The notes beneath the pieces are model-generated. The model did not search any database, was not told the DNA's origin, and saw nothing but the letters and a program-made list of their open reading frames with translations. A program made the position numbers and the translations under genes. Source: Lactobacillus kullabergensis (GTDB lineage Bacteria; Bacillota; Bacilli; Lactobacillales; Lactobacillaceae). Taken from it: 64,000 nt of DNA. Position 1 is the first letter of the stretch. Each line of letters opens with the position of its first letter. Of the stretch, positions 32,638 to 42,300 are shown in pieces. The DNA lies in NCBI RefSeq assembly GCF_000967195.1, contig NZ_KQ033871.1, positions 1,549,312-1,613,311 on the forward strand, read 5' to 3'.

Positions 32638-33960
32638 TCACTTTTTAATTTCTATTACACTATATGGAAAAGCAGTTTTCGGCAAATTAATAATACCGTT
32701 GTTAACAAAAACTGATTTTCCCGTTTCTAAGCTTAAAACTGTATTCGATTTTACTGGCAAATCATTGACTGAAATTTTGTGATTAACTTCTTCACTGTTA
32801 TAAAATAAATAGTAGTCTGCGTTTTTCTTTGTCATAAAAATGTTCTTATTGACATATTCTGGACAGCCACGTGTATCATAGACGGCTTCACCAAAAACTT
32901 TTAACCAATCCCCTAGTTTTTTCATTAATTCTAAGGCAGGCTGTGGCAAAGTACCGTCTGGTTTAGGACCAATTCCTAAAATGACGTTGCCGCCCAATGA
33001 GATAATTTTGATAATATTATCTAGTATTTCTCTAAAACTTTTATATTGATCATTAGGTACATATCCCCAATTTTTAGCCAAAGTTAAGTTAGACTCCCAA
33101 ACCTTTTGTGGAGGTATGGTAGGTATTTGTTGTTCTGGTGTAACATAATTTTCGTATTTTCCGCCAATTGTGCGGTCAACAATCAGGGTATCTGCTTTAA
33201 TTTGCCAAATTTTTCTGGCAATTTGCTCCATAGGCAGGAATTCATGGTGACCGCCATTAACCCAGCCAGCATCAAGCCATAATATGTCAATTGGTCCATA
33301 ATTTTGGCAAATTTCAACTAACTGATTTTCAACAAACTTTTGAAATTTTTGCCATAACTCTGGTTTTTGAACAGGATCATAGCTTGCATATCTTCCTCGG
33401 GGATCAGAGCCAGGTTCCCAATAAAAAGGACAGTGCCAGTCAGCCTTTGAATAATAAGCACCGGTAGCGATTCCTTCCTTGCGAAAAGCCTCGTTAACAT
33501 ATTTTAAGATATCAGCCAATGGATTATTATGAAAAGCAGAATCTTTACTGGTAATCTTATAGTCACTATATTTGGTATCGTACATGTTGAAACCATCATG
33601 GTGCTTTGTGGTAAAAATCATATACTTAAAGCCAGCATATTTTGCTGCTTTAGCCCAACTTTCTGGATTAAAATTCACCGGATTAAATTCATGGTTTAAT
33701 GCCCAATAATCATGTCTTAATTCTTTTAGATCTTTGCGAAAAGCACCATGCATACGAGCCCAATCATCTTCTTTTGATAATTGCCATGATTCAACAATAC
33801 CTGCTTGGGCATATAAGCCCCAATGAAAAATAATACCCAGTTTTTGATTTTGAAACCATTCTAATTTATCTCGGATTGCTTGCGGTAAATCTTGATAGCT
33901 TTCCTGTTGCGCTTTCTTATTCTCAACTATATCTTGTCTCTTCTCATTTTTTTCATTCAT
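32638..33960 (-). CDS. GH29 alpha-L-fucosidase, predicted intracellular
   Basis: A 440-residue GH29 enzyme. Family landmarks are the substrate-binding FHWGLYAQAG, FTTKHHDGFNMYDTKYSDY (His-His pair), GAYYSKADWH and DILWLDAGWVNGG, whose Asp is the predicted nucleophile; LGGNVILGIGPKPDGTLP is also conserved. There is no signal peptide, so it acts inside the cell on an imported glycoside. The ATG at 33960 has GGAG seven bases upstream; the frame extends further but overlaps the LacI gene. It overlaps the LacI end by eight bases and is the last gene of the GH1-ROK-LacI-GH29 operon. The combination suggests a fucosylated beta-glycoside. Confidence 0.88.
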   Translation of the reverse strand: MNEKNEKRQDIVENKKAQQESYQDLPQAIRDKLEWFQNQKLGIIFHWGLYAQAGIVESWQLSKEDDWARMHGAFRKDLKELRHDYWALNHEFNPVNFNPESWAKAAKYAGFKYMIFTTKHHDGFNMYDTKYSDYKITSKDSAFHNNPLADILKYVNEAFRKEGIATGAYYSKADWHCPFYWEPGSDPRGRYASYDPVQKPELWQKFQKFVENQLVEICQNYGPIDILWLDAGWVNGGHHEFLPMEQIARKIWQIKADTLIVDRTIGGKYENYVTPEQQIPTIPPQKVWESNLTLAKNWGYVPNDQYKSFREILDNIIKIISLGGNVILGIGPKPDGTLPQPALELMKKLGDWLKVFGEAVYDTRGCPEYVNKNIFMTKKNADYYLFYNSEEVNHKISVNDLPVKSNTVLSLETGKSVFVNNGIINLPKTAFPYSVIEIKK

Positions 33961-34936
33961 CTTGCAACTCCTTTTGCCAAAATATCTTGTCTTGAATAAA
34001 AACCTGCTTTTCAACTTTCTGATGGTCAAGCAGCTTTAATACTGTTTCTGCCACTTTTTCTGCTACCTTCTCTACTGGTTGCTTTATTAAAGTAACTGGT
34101 AATTTCATATTTTGTAATAAATGGGAATAGCCAAATCCAGCAACAGCGATATCTGTTCCTACCTTTTTACCACAATCACGAACCCCTTGAACGACTTGAA
34201 TAGCATTAGTATAATTAGTGACAAAAATTGAGTCAAAACCTTTTTTATTCAATCCTGCAACTGCTTCGTAAGCTTCAGTCGTACCGTAGTTGACATAAAT
34301 TACTTGATCAGGAGTAAGTGTTACCCGCATTGATTTGCATGCGGCGTTGATACCAGCTAGCCGCTGTTGCAGCACATAGTCACTTTCAGTTGGAATCAAA
34401 AAAGCAGGTTTATTTCTTTTTTGCAGTATTTTAGTGACAACCTTTTGCGAAGCCATCATATCAGCACTCATGATTTCTGGCACTTTTTTGTCTGGCAATG
34501 AGGCTTCAACTGAAACAACCGGTAATGGCAGTTGCCCAACTTTTTGAAAAGATTGCCACTTAGTTTCCGCTTTCAAAATGATTAAAGCATCAACAGATCG
34601 CTCAATTAATTTTGCTAGTTTGAATTCAAAAGTTTTTTCATTATTACGATGACTGGTTAATAGTAAAAAATAGCCGGCATGATCGAACAATTGCTCCAAA
34701 GCTGCTATTAATTGAGAGCTGTAAAAATTATCCATGTTATCAACCAGTATCCCAATTGAAAAAGACTTGTTCATTTTAAGAGATTTAGCGGTTTGATTTG
34801 GTATATAGTGTAATTCTTTGATAGCCTGCTTAATCTTTTCTTCATTCTCTTTTTTTAAATGAATACCATTTAAATAGCGAGAGATAGAACCAACTGATAC
34901 ACCTGACTTACTAGCAATATCTTTAATTGTTGCCAT
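33953..34936 (-). CDS. LacI-family transcriptional repressor
   Basis: A 327-residue LacI/GalR regulator. The N-terminal helix-turn-helix is MATIKDIASKSGVSVGSISR, with the hinge region HYIPNQTAKSLK, followed by a periplasmic-binding-protein-like effector domain (SIGILVDNMDNFYSSQL, VAGFGYSHLL). Its likely operator, TTGAAACGTTTCAA, occurs before its own operon (37219-37232) and twice before the EIIC (32536, 32572), so it is probably local and autoregulatory. The start overlaps the ROK kinase end by 14 bases. The effector is presumably the imported sugar or its phosphate. Confidence 0.92.
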   Translation of the reverse strand: MATIKDIASKSGVSVGSISRYLNGIHLKKENEEKIKQAIKELHYIPNQTAKSLKMNKSFSIGILVDNMDNFYSSQLIAALEQLFDHAGYFLLLTSHRNNEKTFEFKLAKLIERSVDALIILKAETKWQSFQKVGQLPLPVVSVEASLPDKKVPEIMSADMMASQKVVTKILQKRNKPAFLIPTESDYVLQQRLAGINAACKSMRVTLTPDQVIYVNYGTTEAYEAVAGLNKKGFDSIFVTNYTNAIQVVQGVRDCGKKVGTDIAVAGFGYSHLLQNMKLPVTLIKQPVEKVAEKVAETVLKLLDHQKVEKQVFIQDKIFWQKELQDE

Positions 34937-35804
34937 TTTTCACCTCTATAGCATAATCTGAGATAAAGTTATATGCAGCACCATATAAATTCGCATTATT
35001 GTGGTACTGGCACTCTTTGACTTCAGGCATTATCTCACCCACTTTATTTTTTACCAATTGTGCATATAAACGTTTAGATAATTCAGAACTAAAACCTTTA
35101 TGAGCTGAAATACCACCACCAATTATTAAAGCATCGAAATCAAAAGCAACCTCAATATTGTATAAGCCAACAGCCAAAAAACTGTAAACTTTATCAATCA
35201 GATCTTGTGCTAATTTATCTCCTTGATCTGCTAACAGAAATAATTTTTCACCATTGATATTATCGACATGGGTTTGTTTTTCATATTCAGATGCAGCTTT
35301 AACAATTGTTGCCCGTGTACTCAGAGTTCCACCATCACTGGTTTGCATGAGACCAAATTCTCCACCAAATAAATGATTGCCTTTATATAATTTTTTATTG
35401 ATAAAAACTGCACCCCCGATTCCTGTTCCAATCACAATGAAAGCTACATTCGTAAAATCTTTTCCGGCACCTATATTAATTTCACAAATACCAGCACAAT
35501 TAGCATCATTTTCAATTGCAACAGGTAATGAAAACTCCTCTTGTAATTCTTTAAATATTGGTCTGTCATGAATATAAGGTACTGCACTGATGCCTTTAAT
35601 TGTGCCACTTGACTTATCAACAGCACCAGGTGCGCTAATAGCTATGCCATTAAAAGCATGCTTATCAATGAATCGGTGCATTTGTATCTTCAAGCCTGCA
35701 AAAGTCTTGGGTGTGGCAAATTTTTCTATCTTAGTTATCTTATTATCCTGAAAACTACCACACTTGATATTAGTTCCACCAATATCAAAAACTGCTAATT
35801 TCAT
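34923..35804 (-). CDS. ROK-family sugar kinase (BglK-like)
   Basis: A 293-residue ROK kinase. The ATP-binding motif AVFDIGGTNIKCG and the catalytic IENDANCAG are intact, and VIGTGIGGAVF is conserved. The usual zinc-binding E-x-G-H and C-x-C-G-x-x-G-C set is absent: the segment reads GGEFGLMQTSDGG. Beta-glucoside kinases of the BglK type also lack this motif. Such kinases phosphorylate sugars or intact disaccharides taken up without the PTS, or free sugar released by the neighbouring GH1 or GH29 enzymes. It is the second gene of the GH1-ROK-LacI-GH29 operon. Confidence 0.88.
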   Translation of the reverse strand: MKLAVFDIGGTNIKCGSFQDNKITKIEKFATPKTFAGLKIQMHRFIDKHAFNGIAISAPGAVDKSSGTIKGISAVPYIHDRPIFKELQEEFSLPVAIENDANCAGICEINIGAGKDFTNVAFIVIGTGIGGAVFINKKLYKGNHLFGGEFGLMQTSDGGTLSTRATIVKAASEYEKQTHVDNINGEKLFLLADQGDKLAQDLIDKVYSFLAVGLYNIEVAFDFDALIIGGGISAHKGFSSELSKRLYAQLVKNKVGEIMPEVKECQYHNNANLYGAAYNFISDYAIEVKNGNN

Positions 35805-35819
35805 ATTTGTGCCTTCTTT

Positions 35820-37196
35820 TTAATTCAGGCTTGCGCCATTACTTGATATTACCTTTTTAAACCACCAATAACTCTTCTTAGGAATGCGTTTAAGATCCAA
35901 TAAGTCGGTATTAGTGCGATTAACATAAACCATGCCATAACGCTTAGCCATATCTCCGCCAGAGCTGGGTATATCAATTAACCCCCAGACTAAATAGCCT
36001 AGAACCTTAACACCATCATTATTCATTGCTTTTTCTAAAGCACGTAAATGTTCTTTGTGGTATTCAATTCTCTGATTATCCTGAATTTCTTTACCGTCAT
36101 ATTTTTCTCTTAATCCAATGCCGTTTTCGATAGGAAACAGAGGTACATGATACTGATTATAGGTTTTAGTCAAAACATCCCTAAAGCCGTCAGGATCAAT
36201 CGACCAACCCCACTCATTTACTGGTAAAAATGGATTCTCTTTTCCACCAAATTTAAAGTAATAATTAGGAGCAGTTTTTTCGGGTACAAGAGTGCTGCTA
36301 ATTGTCGAGCTCTGATAATAACTGAATGCGATAAAATCACTTTTCATTTTACTGACTTCTGCAAGATCGCTGGGTAGGACACCAGTTTGAATATCATTTT
36401 TTTGGACAAAATTAACTACTTCATTTGAATAATGTCCTAAAACAAAGGCATCGAGCAGGTTTTTATTAAGAAATTCGTCAATTTGACGAGCATATAAAAT
36501 ATCTTTAGGCATTGATGAAGCTGGATAAACTTCACTATATGCCAACATACCACCAATTTTATCATTCGTTGTTTCATGTAAGTAATTAGCAATTTGCGCA
36601 TGAGCCAGCATCAGATTGTGACTAATAATATACAAATCATCGATTGTTTCATCACCTTTTATTTTGCCAGCAATTTTTGCTGCTCCAGGCATAAAATAAA
36701 GATTTTGTTCATTAAATGTTAGCCAGTATTTTACCCTTTTGCCAAAAATATCAATCATTTTTTTGCCATAACGAACAAAAGCATTAACTACATAGCGGCT
36801 GCTAAAACCATTATATTTTTGAGCCAAATTCAATGGCATATCAAAGTGGTAAAGACAAATCATTGGTTCGATATTTCTTGCAAGTAAACTATCGACTAAG
36901 TCTGAATAAAATTTAATTCCTTCAGGATTAAAATCTCCATCACCCAAAGGATTAACTCTACTCCAAGAGATTTGGAAACGGTAGCAATTGATCCCTAGAT
37001 TAGCATATAAATCAAGATCTTCTGGATAGCGATGGTACTCATCGATTGCTGTATCCCAAATTGAACTGCCATCCTTTGCTCTATAAGTATCATAAACTGA
37101 CTTACCCTTGCCTCCTTCTTTGACAGCTCCCTCAGTTTGCATACTAGATGTAGAGTTGCCCCACAGAAAGTTTTTCGGGAAAACCTTTTTTACCAT
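35820..37196 (-). CDS. GH1 family 6-phospho-beta-glycosidase
   Basis: A 458-residue GH1 enzyme. It has the family start FPKNFLWGNSTSSMQTEGA, the acid/base Glu in LTFNEQNLYF, the nucleophile Glu in FPIENGIGL and the loop SSGGDMAKRYGMVYV, whose Ser, Lys and Tyr match the phosphate-binding residues of 6-phospho-beta-glucosidases and galactosidases. It is the first gene of the LacI-controlled operon with a ROK kinase, regulator and fucosidase. It is clearly different from the GH1 enzyme at 20726. The precise sugar is unknown. Confidence 0.92.
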   Translation of the reverse strand: MVKKVFPKNFLWGNSTSSMQTEGAVKEGGKGKSVYDTYRAKDGSSIWDTAIDEYHRYPEDLDLYANLGINCYRFQISWSRVNPLGDGDFNPEGIKFYSDLVDSLLARNIEPMICLYHFDMPLNLAQKYNGFSSRYVVNAFVRYGKKMIDIFGKRVKYWLTFNEQNLYFMPGAAKIAGKIKGDETIDDLYIISHNLMLAHAQIANYLHETTNDKIGGMLAYSEVYPASSMPKDILYARQIDEFLNKNLLDAFVLGHYSNEVVNFVQKNDIQTGVLPSDLAEVSKMKSDFIAFSYYQSSTISSTLVPEKTAPNYYFKFGGKENPFLPVNEWGWSIDPDGFRDVLTKTYNQYHVPLFPIENGIGLREKYDGKEIQDNQRIEYHKEHLRALEKAMNNDGVKVLGYLVWGLIDIPSSGGDMAKRYGMVYVNRTNTDLLDLKRIPKKSYWWFKKVISSNGASLN

Positions 37197-37218
37197 TTCC
37201 TAACCTCATTTCATTTCT

Positions 37219-37242
37219 TTGAAACGTTTCAATAATATTATA
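37219..37242 (-). promoter_or_regulatory. GH1-ROK-LacI-GH29 operon promoter and LacI operator
   Basis: TTGAAACGTTTCAA (37219-37232) lies just downstream of TATAAT (minus strand, 37237-37242); a weak -35 TTTACT is 17 bases further up. The operator is identical to the one at 32536, placing both transcripts in one regulon. Confidence 0.75.
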
Positions 37243-37299
37243 TAAAAATGACTTTATTAAGTAAAGTACATAGCTAATTCACTGCAAAATTACATAAAA

Positions 37300-37328
37300 A
37301 TTAAAAACGACACCTCAAAGGATGTCGT
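37300..37328 (-). terminator. Terminator of the SLAP protein gene
   Basis: ACGACACC (37307-37314) pairs with the GG-a-TGTCGT arm (37320-37328); a run TTTTTAATTTTT follows on the minus strand, about 20 bases after the stop. Confidence 0.8.
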
Positions 37329-37348
37329 CTTGTTTTAATATGTTATAA

Positions 37349-38908
37349 CTACTTATTTGTTGTAGCATAGTCTGAAATATTTAAAGTTTGCTGGAAACCA
37401 TTAGCACTTGTAACAGTCAAAACTGTATTATTGTTGCTAAACTGAACTGCACTTTTATCAACGCCGTTTACACTGGCAACCAAATCAACTATTTCATTAG
37501 ATTCATTGATAGTCAAATTTTTCAAATCACTAACGACAACCTTTTTGCCATTTAGAGCAGCCTTCGCATTATTTATTTGGTTTACTGTATCACTAACTTG
37601 CGCTACAGTCGCAATAGCTGTATTAACTTGACTACCAGTTGAAATGGCCGAATCATAAGCACTACGCAAAGCTTTAGCAGAAAGTTTATAGGAATCACTT
37701 GCTTTAACTGCCGCATCTTGAGCTAACAAGTCTTGTAAGCTCTTTTTATCAGTTGAAGTAGCAGTAACCGTCTCATCTTTAGCTGTATCAGGAGTATTGA
37801 CTGGAGTTAGTTTAACACCACTAACTTTACTAATATCGTCTTGCTTAATATAACCGTTCTTGTCACTTTGTAATTTGTAGAACAATTCAGCCTTATTATC
37901 ATCCTTTACCCAAATGTACCTTAATTCGGTAACTCGTGCTCTGTGACCTTTAGCAAAAGTTTTGGTTGGTTGAGCCACACCTTTGCTGTTATAAACATTA
38001 GTAGTACGTGCCAAAGTAATTGTCGTGATGTCCGTATCATCTTCTGGCTTAGAATTTGTCGGCTGCAATTGTTTACCAGAAACTATACCGACGTTATTCT
38101 TCTTAACCCATTGATCTTCGCCAGGGAAGTTATCGTCTTTAATACGATAAAACAGCTTTTTGCCGATATATTTAAGTTGATCAACTGTAATCTTTTCGTC
38201 TTTTCTAATCAAAGTTTTAGTCGAATGACCATTGCCATCATAAATATAAGCATTATGACTTAATGTGATCACAGTAGGATCGTTCTGGTTGTCACTTGGT
38301 GAATTATCATCTTTACTTGGCTTTTTATTAACTGGCTTTAACTTAGCACCTGTCGTTTTTCCAACATTTGCTGCCTTAATAAACTGGTTGCTTTGACCGC
38401 TGATTCTGTAAAACAACTTTTTGCCGATATAAATAAGCTGGTCAACTGTAACTGTTTGCCCCTTTTTTATCTTCTTTTTCTCGGTTTTACCTTTTGCATC
38501 ATAAATGTAGGCATTATGCTTTATCTTGGCTTTCGCTGTAGCTGCAGGTTTTACAACCTTCTTGCCATTAACATAGCCAACATTGGCTGCCTTAACGTAA
38601 GCATTGCCACCCAAATTATAATATTCCTTATTTTTAATTGTAACTTTCTCACTAAATGTCAAGGTGATGCCTTTACCAATTTTGGTATTCTTAGCACTAC
38701 CCATATAAGTCTTTAATCTTTTACCATTTTTGTCATAAACATAAGCATTATGACTTAACTTAATCGTATTTTGCTTTGAATTGTTGTTTTTCTTAGTTGC
38801 AACCTTGTCAGCCGCTTGCACAACAGTAAATTGACCTGCTCCTATTACAGGGCTGACACCAATTAACGCAGCAGCCGATACCATCATAAATTTATGACTA
38901 AATTTCAT
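37349..38908 (-). CDS. Secreted SLAP-domain surface protein
   Basis: A 519-residue exported protein. Residues 1-32 form a signal peptide (KFMMVSAAALIGVSPVIGAG, ending V-Q-A). Four SLAP modules follow at about 48-118, 126-187, 213-278 and 292-361; each begins with a variant of L-S-H-N-A-Y-x-Y-D-x-x-G-K, and the last is degenerate (ARTTNVYNSKG). SLAP modules bind secondary cell-wall polymers in Lactobacillus S-layer and related proteins, so this protein is probably held non-covalently on the wall. The C-terminal 130 residues (about 380-519) are Ala/Ser/Thr-rich and unlike known domains to my eye. It is divergent from the giant SLAP protein at 39398. Confidence 0.88.
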   Translation of the reverse strand: MKFSHKFMMVSAAALIGVSPVIGAGQFTVVQAADKVATKKNNNSKQNTIKLSHNAYVYDKNGKRLKTYMGSAKNTKIGKGITLTFSEKVTIKNKEYYNLGGNAYVKAANVGYVNGKKVVKPAATAKAKIKHNAYIYDAKGKTEKKKIKKGQTVTVDQLIYIGKKLFYRISGQSNQFIKAANVGKTTGAKLKPVNKKPSKDDNSPSDNQNDPTVITLSHNAYIYDGNGHSTKTLIRKDEKITVDQLKYIGKKLFYRIKDDNFPGEDQWVKKNNVGIVSGKQLQPTNSKPEDDTDITTITLARTTNVYNSKGVAQPTKTFAKGHRARVTELRYIWVKDDNKAELFYKLQSDKNGYIKQDDISKVSGVKLTPVNTPDTAKDETVTATSTDKKSLQDLLAQDAAVKASDSYKLSAKALRSAYDSAISTGSQVNTAIATVAQVSDTVNQINNAKAALNGKKVVVSDLKNLTINESNEIVDLVASVNGVDKSAVQFSNNNTVLTVTSANGFQQTLNISDYATTNK

Positions 38909-39328
38909 TTTGCTTCTCTACCTCGTTATTTATAAAAATTCTATCAATACATAATATTGTATACTAAAAAATTGCTGATACAAATAAAGTAAAGCATTGC
39001 TAACCTTTTCTTAATACTCTTGCATAAATGTAAAAAAACTGCAAAATTTTTTAAAACTAAACTATAAGTTTTTTCATTCAATTAACTTTTATATTTTGCT
39101 TCTGTTTTTTAATAGATTTGAGCTTAAAAAATGCAATATACTTAAAATACTATATAAATATATTTTATATCAAATTTATTTTATGATATCAATTTCATCA
39201 TTAACTTCTCTGATAGCATAAATTCATCACCTTGTTTGCGCTTATTTTTACACTATATAGCAATTTTTACTTAGTTAAACTTCCTTAAGTTTTTAATTTA
39301 TAAACTAATGATATTATAATCGCAATAA
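38909..39328. other. Long AT-rich intergenic region between two divergent surface protein genes
   Basis: No open frame of interest, RNA gene or repeat was found in these 420 bases. The region is very A/T-rich. It must hold the promoter of the SLAP gene (minus) near its left end; the promoter of the giant gene lies just to the right. The length suggests unrecognised regulatory sites. Confidence 0.45.
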
Positions 39329-39357
39329 TTGACATTTATATAGGCATCTATTAAATT
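39329..39357 (+). promoter_or_regulatory. Promoter of the giant surface protein gene
   Basis: TTGACA (39329-39334, perfect consensus) and TAAATT (39352-39357) are 17 bases apart. The start site near 39364 leaves a leader of about 35 bases that contains GAAAGGA. Confidence 0.75.
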
Positions 39358-39397
39358 GATAATTGTATAGTAGTTGAAAATAAGAAAGGACATTTGT

Positions 39398-42300
39398 ATG
39401 TTAGGAAAGAATAATAACAATGAACGGGTGAAAAAAATGGCAATGCAAGCTAAGCAAGACCATTTCTCAATTCGTAAATTGAGTATTGGCGCTGCCTCAG
39501 TATTGCTTGGCTTTACTTACCTAGGACTTAGCAGTAAAACAGTTAGTGCTGATACTGTTATTCCACCCCAACAAATAAGCAAAAAGTCAAAAGTAACAGC
39601 AAAAATTGACGCTCAGGCAACTCCCACTCCCACCCCTAGGGATGATGCTGCTCAAAATTCAACTACTGCTACTAATAATATAACCAAAACCACTAAGCCA
39701 GAAAGCGAACCCAATTTAGGAACGTTTTCTGGCTTAAGTTCTTTTTTAAGGGAAAATAGCAGCAACAATGAGCAAAGTAATGCAAAGGTCAAAACGGACG
39801 GCGAAGACACCAACGCGGTTAAAGATGACAAACAGAATTCTGTCACTGGCAATATGCAAAACGATAATGCGCAAAAAAGCCAAGATGAAATGGTTGATTC
39901 TACCGTAGTTAATATTTCGGATAGTGTTCAACCTGAGCAAAAGCAAGACAGTTTAACTGCTAAAATCACCAATAGAGATTTAAGAGATGTTGGCGAAAAA
40001 AGAAGAAGCGTGGGTAACTGGAAGGACTTTATTAACGCTCTAGCAGATAGTAATGTAAGCGAGATTGATATCACCAATAATATTAGTGCTGACAAAGAGA
40101 CAGGTCATAATCGCTATACTTTACAGGGCAGAAATTTATTAATTAAGTCTGCAGGTAATGCTAAATATACCCTTGATTTCAAGAGCAACCACCCTACTCT
40201 TTCCAGTAACTCTTCTCTAGATATTACTTACGAGAACTTAATACTTAAAAGTACCGACTACTATGGTGTCATTAATGCCTCTAATATGAATAGAGGACAA
40301 ACAGCTAAAATCACTTTTAGAAATATTGATTTTTATGGTTCACAATTAACATATACCAAAAATAATACTGACATTATTTTTGAAGGCAAAATTCACGCTG
40401 AAACTGTCAAAATTCCAAGCAATATTGGCGGTTGGTTTGACGGTAATAATCAGCAGCTTTTAGAATTCACCAATAGCAATAACAGCATTACTTTTAAAGC
40501 AGGCTGCCACTTTGACGGTTCAACATTTGGCGGGACTTTGATTGAAATGAGAGGAGAAGGCAATTCTCTTAATGTTGAACAAGGAGCAGTTGTTAACCTG
40601 ACCCCACTTAAGACGTATGATGGCTCAAATGGTGCTAATAACAGTGAACACGGCAATCCAGTCAGTGCCATCTTCATTAGTGACGATGCGCAAGTAACTG
40701 TTCACGGTCAGGTGAACATTAACATCGGACAAAGTGAAGGAATTAATTATGTGGGCAGACAAAATAATGGTCAAGCCAGGGCTATTTACCTAGATAACGC
40801 CAAATCAAAGGTAAATATTAGCAAAAATGGTGCAATTACCGTTAACACGAATGGTAATATTTCAACTAAAAATAAGCAAAACCTGATTTATATTGGGGGC
40901 GATTTTGCTATTAACTCCGGTGGTGCTCTCAAGATTACCGGACAAAACATGGGCAATTATACTGGTTCGCTAGTCCAAATTGATGGTACAGCTAACGTGC
41001 AAAACGGTGGCTTTGAAATCCAATTAGTTGGTGATGCTGGTACTGGTGCAATAAAATTGGTTGATGTGGCCAATACCGGGCAACTGATTGTTAATAACCC
41101 TACTTCTCTTGTGTTGGACGCCCATCTGAATAACAATGACCGCACCAGCATTATCGGCGATAATAAAATCACGGTCACAAATGTTCGCCAGTACTTAAAC
41201 CTTGGTGAACTGTTAAATGGATCCGCTCTTGGCAGCAACTTAGTCTTGCCGCCTTTTCATGTTTTACAAGTCGAAAAAACTGCTAAAACTGTCGCAGTTA
41301 ACAAACTGGAAGTATTAAACGGTCAAAGGATCTTCGACTTAGAAAAAGTCAAAAAAGATAGCCCCCAGCTTAGCGCCATTCTCAAAGCACTTGAAAACTT
41401 TCAAAAATTGCTACAAAATTACAACCATCAAAGCTATGACCAGCTCTTTCGAGCCATCGTGGAAGCAGCATTTTCCAATAAAGACAACCCAGGCTACAAT
41501 AACATCAGATTTACACCGGCTAATCAAAGCGGCTTCTTAGACATAGACCCAGAAGATGTGACGGTAACTAGTCAGGAAGATGGTTCCAAGCTGGTCAAAG
41601 GTCATGTATTATACTATGATCTTGCAAAAGATGGTCCTGATAGTGACGGCTTTTTCAAAAACATCTTACCTGGTGGTACCGAAGCCTATGTTTTAGCCAG
41701 GTTTAAAGATAGTGGTGTATACAGAAATGGTCAAGCTGTTATTGATTCCACAATCGCTAATCCCTACGCTGAAACTGTTGATACTTATCGCGGTGAAGCA
41801 AATGATTTGGCAGCATTACCTACCAAATTTGCCGCTAAAGTTGCTCCTGATGGCACCTTCACCATTACCATTCCTGCCGAAATTACTACCAGGATGGCTA
41901 AAGACGCCACAATTCAACTAACTCCACATGCAAACTTCATTGAATATAGTCCGTTAGACATTGCCAGTGGCGACCGACCTACTATAGTTAGTCTGGGAAT
42001 TAAACCATTTAGTGCAATACAACAAGAAGCCGCTCAGGCAATTATAGCTGCTATTAATGCTGCTAAAACCAATAAGCCAAGTAGTTTGACTGCAGATCAG
42101 GAAAAAGCATTAACTGACGCACTGAATGAAGCCGCTAAGTATGCTGCAAATAGTAGGGACAGCAATTATGATTCCGGCAAATCAGTTTACGGGGTGCAAC
42201 CTTCCAAGACTGCGATTAGCGAAGTAAATAATAGAAAAAATACGGTTTTAGACTTGGTTGAGAAGGCTATACAAACAGCCCAAAGTCAAGCAGAGTATGA

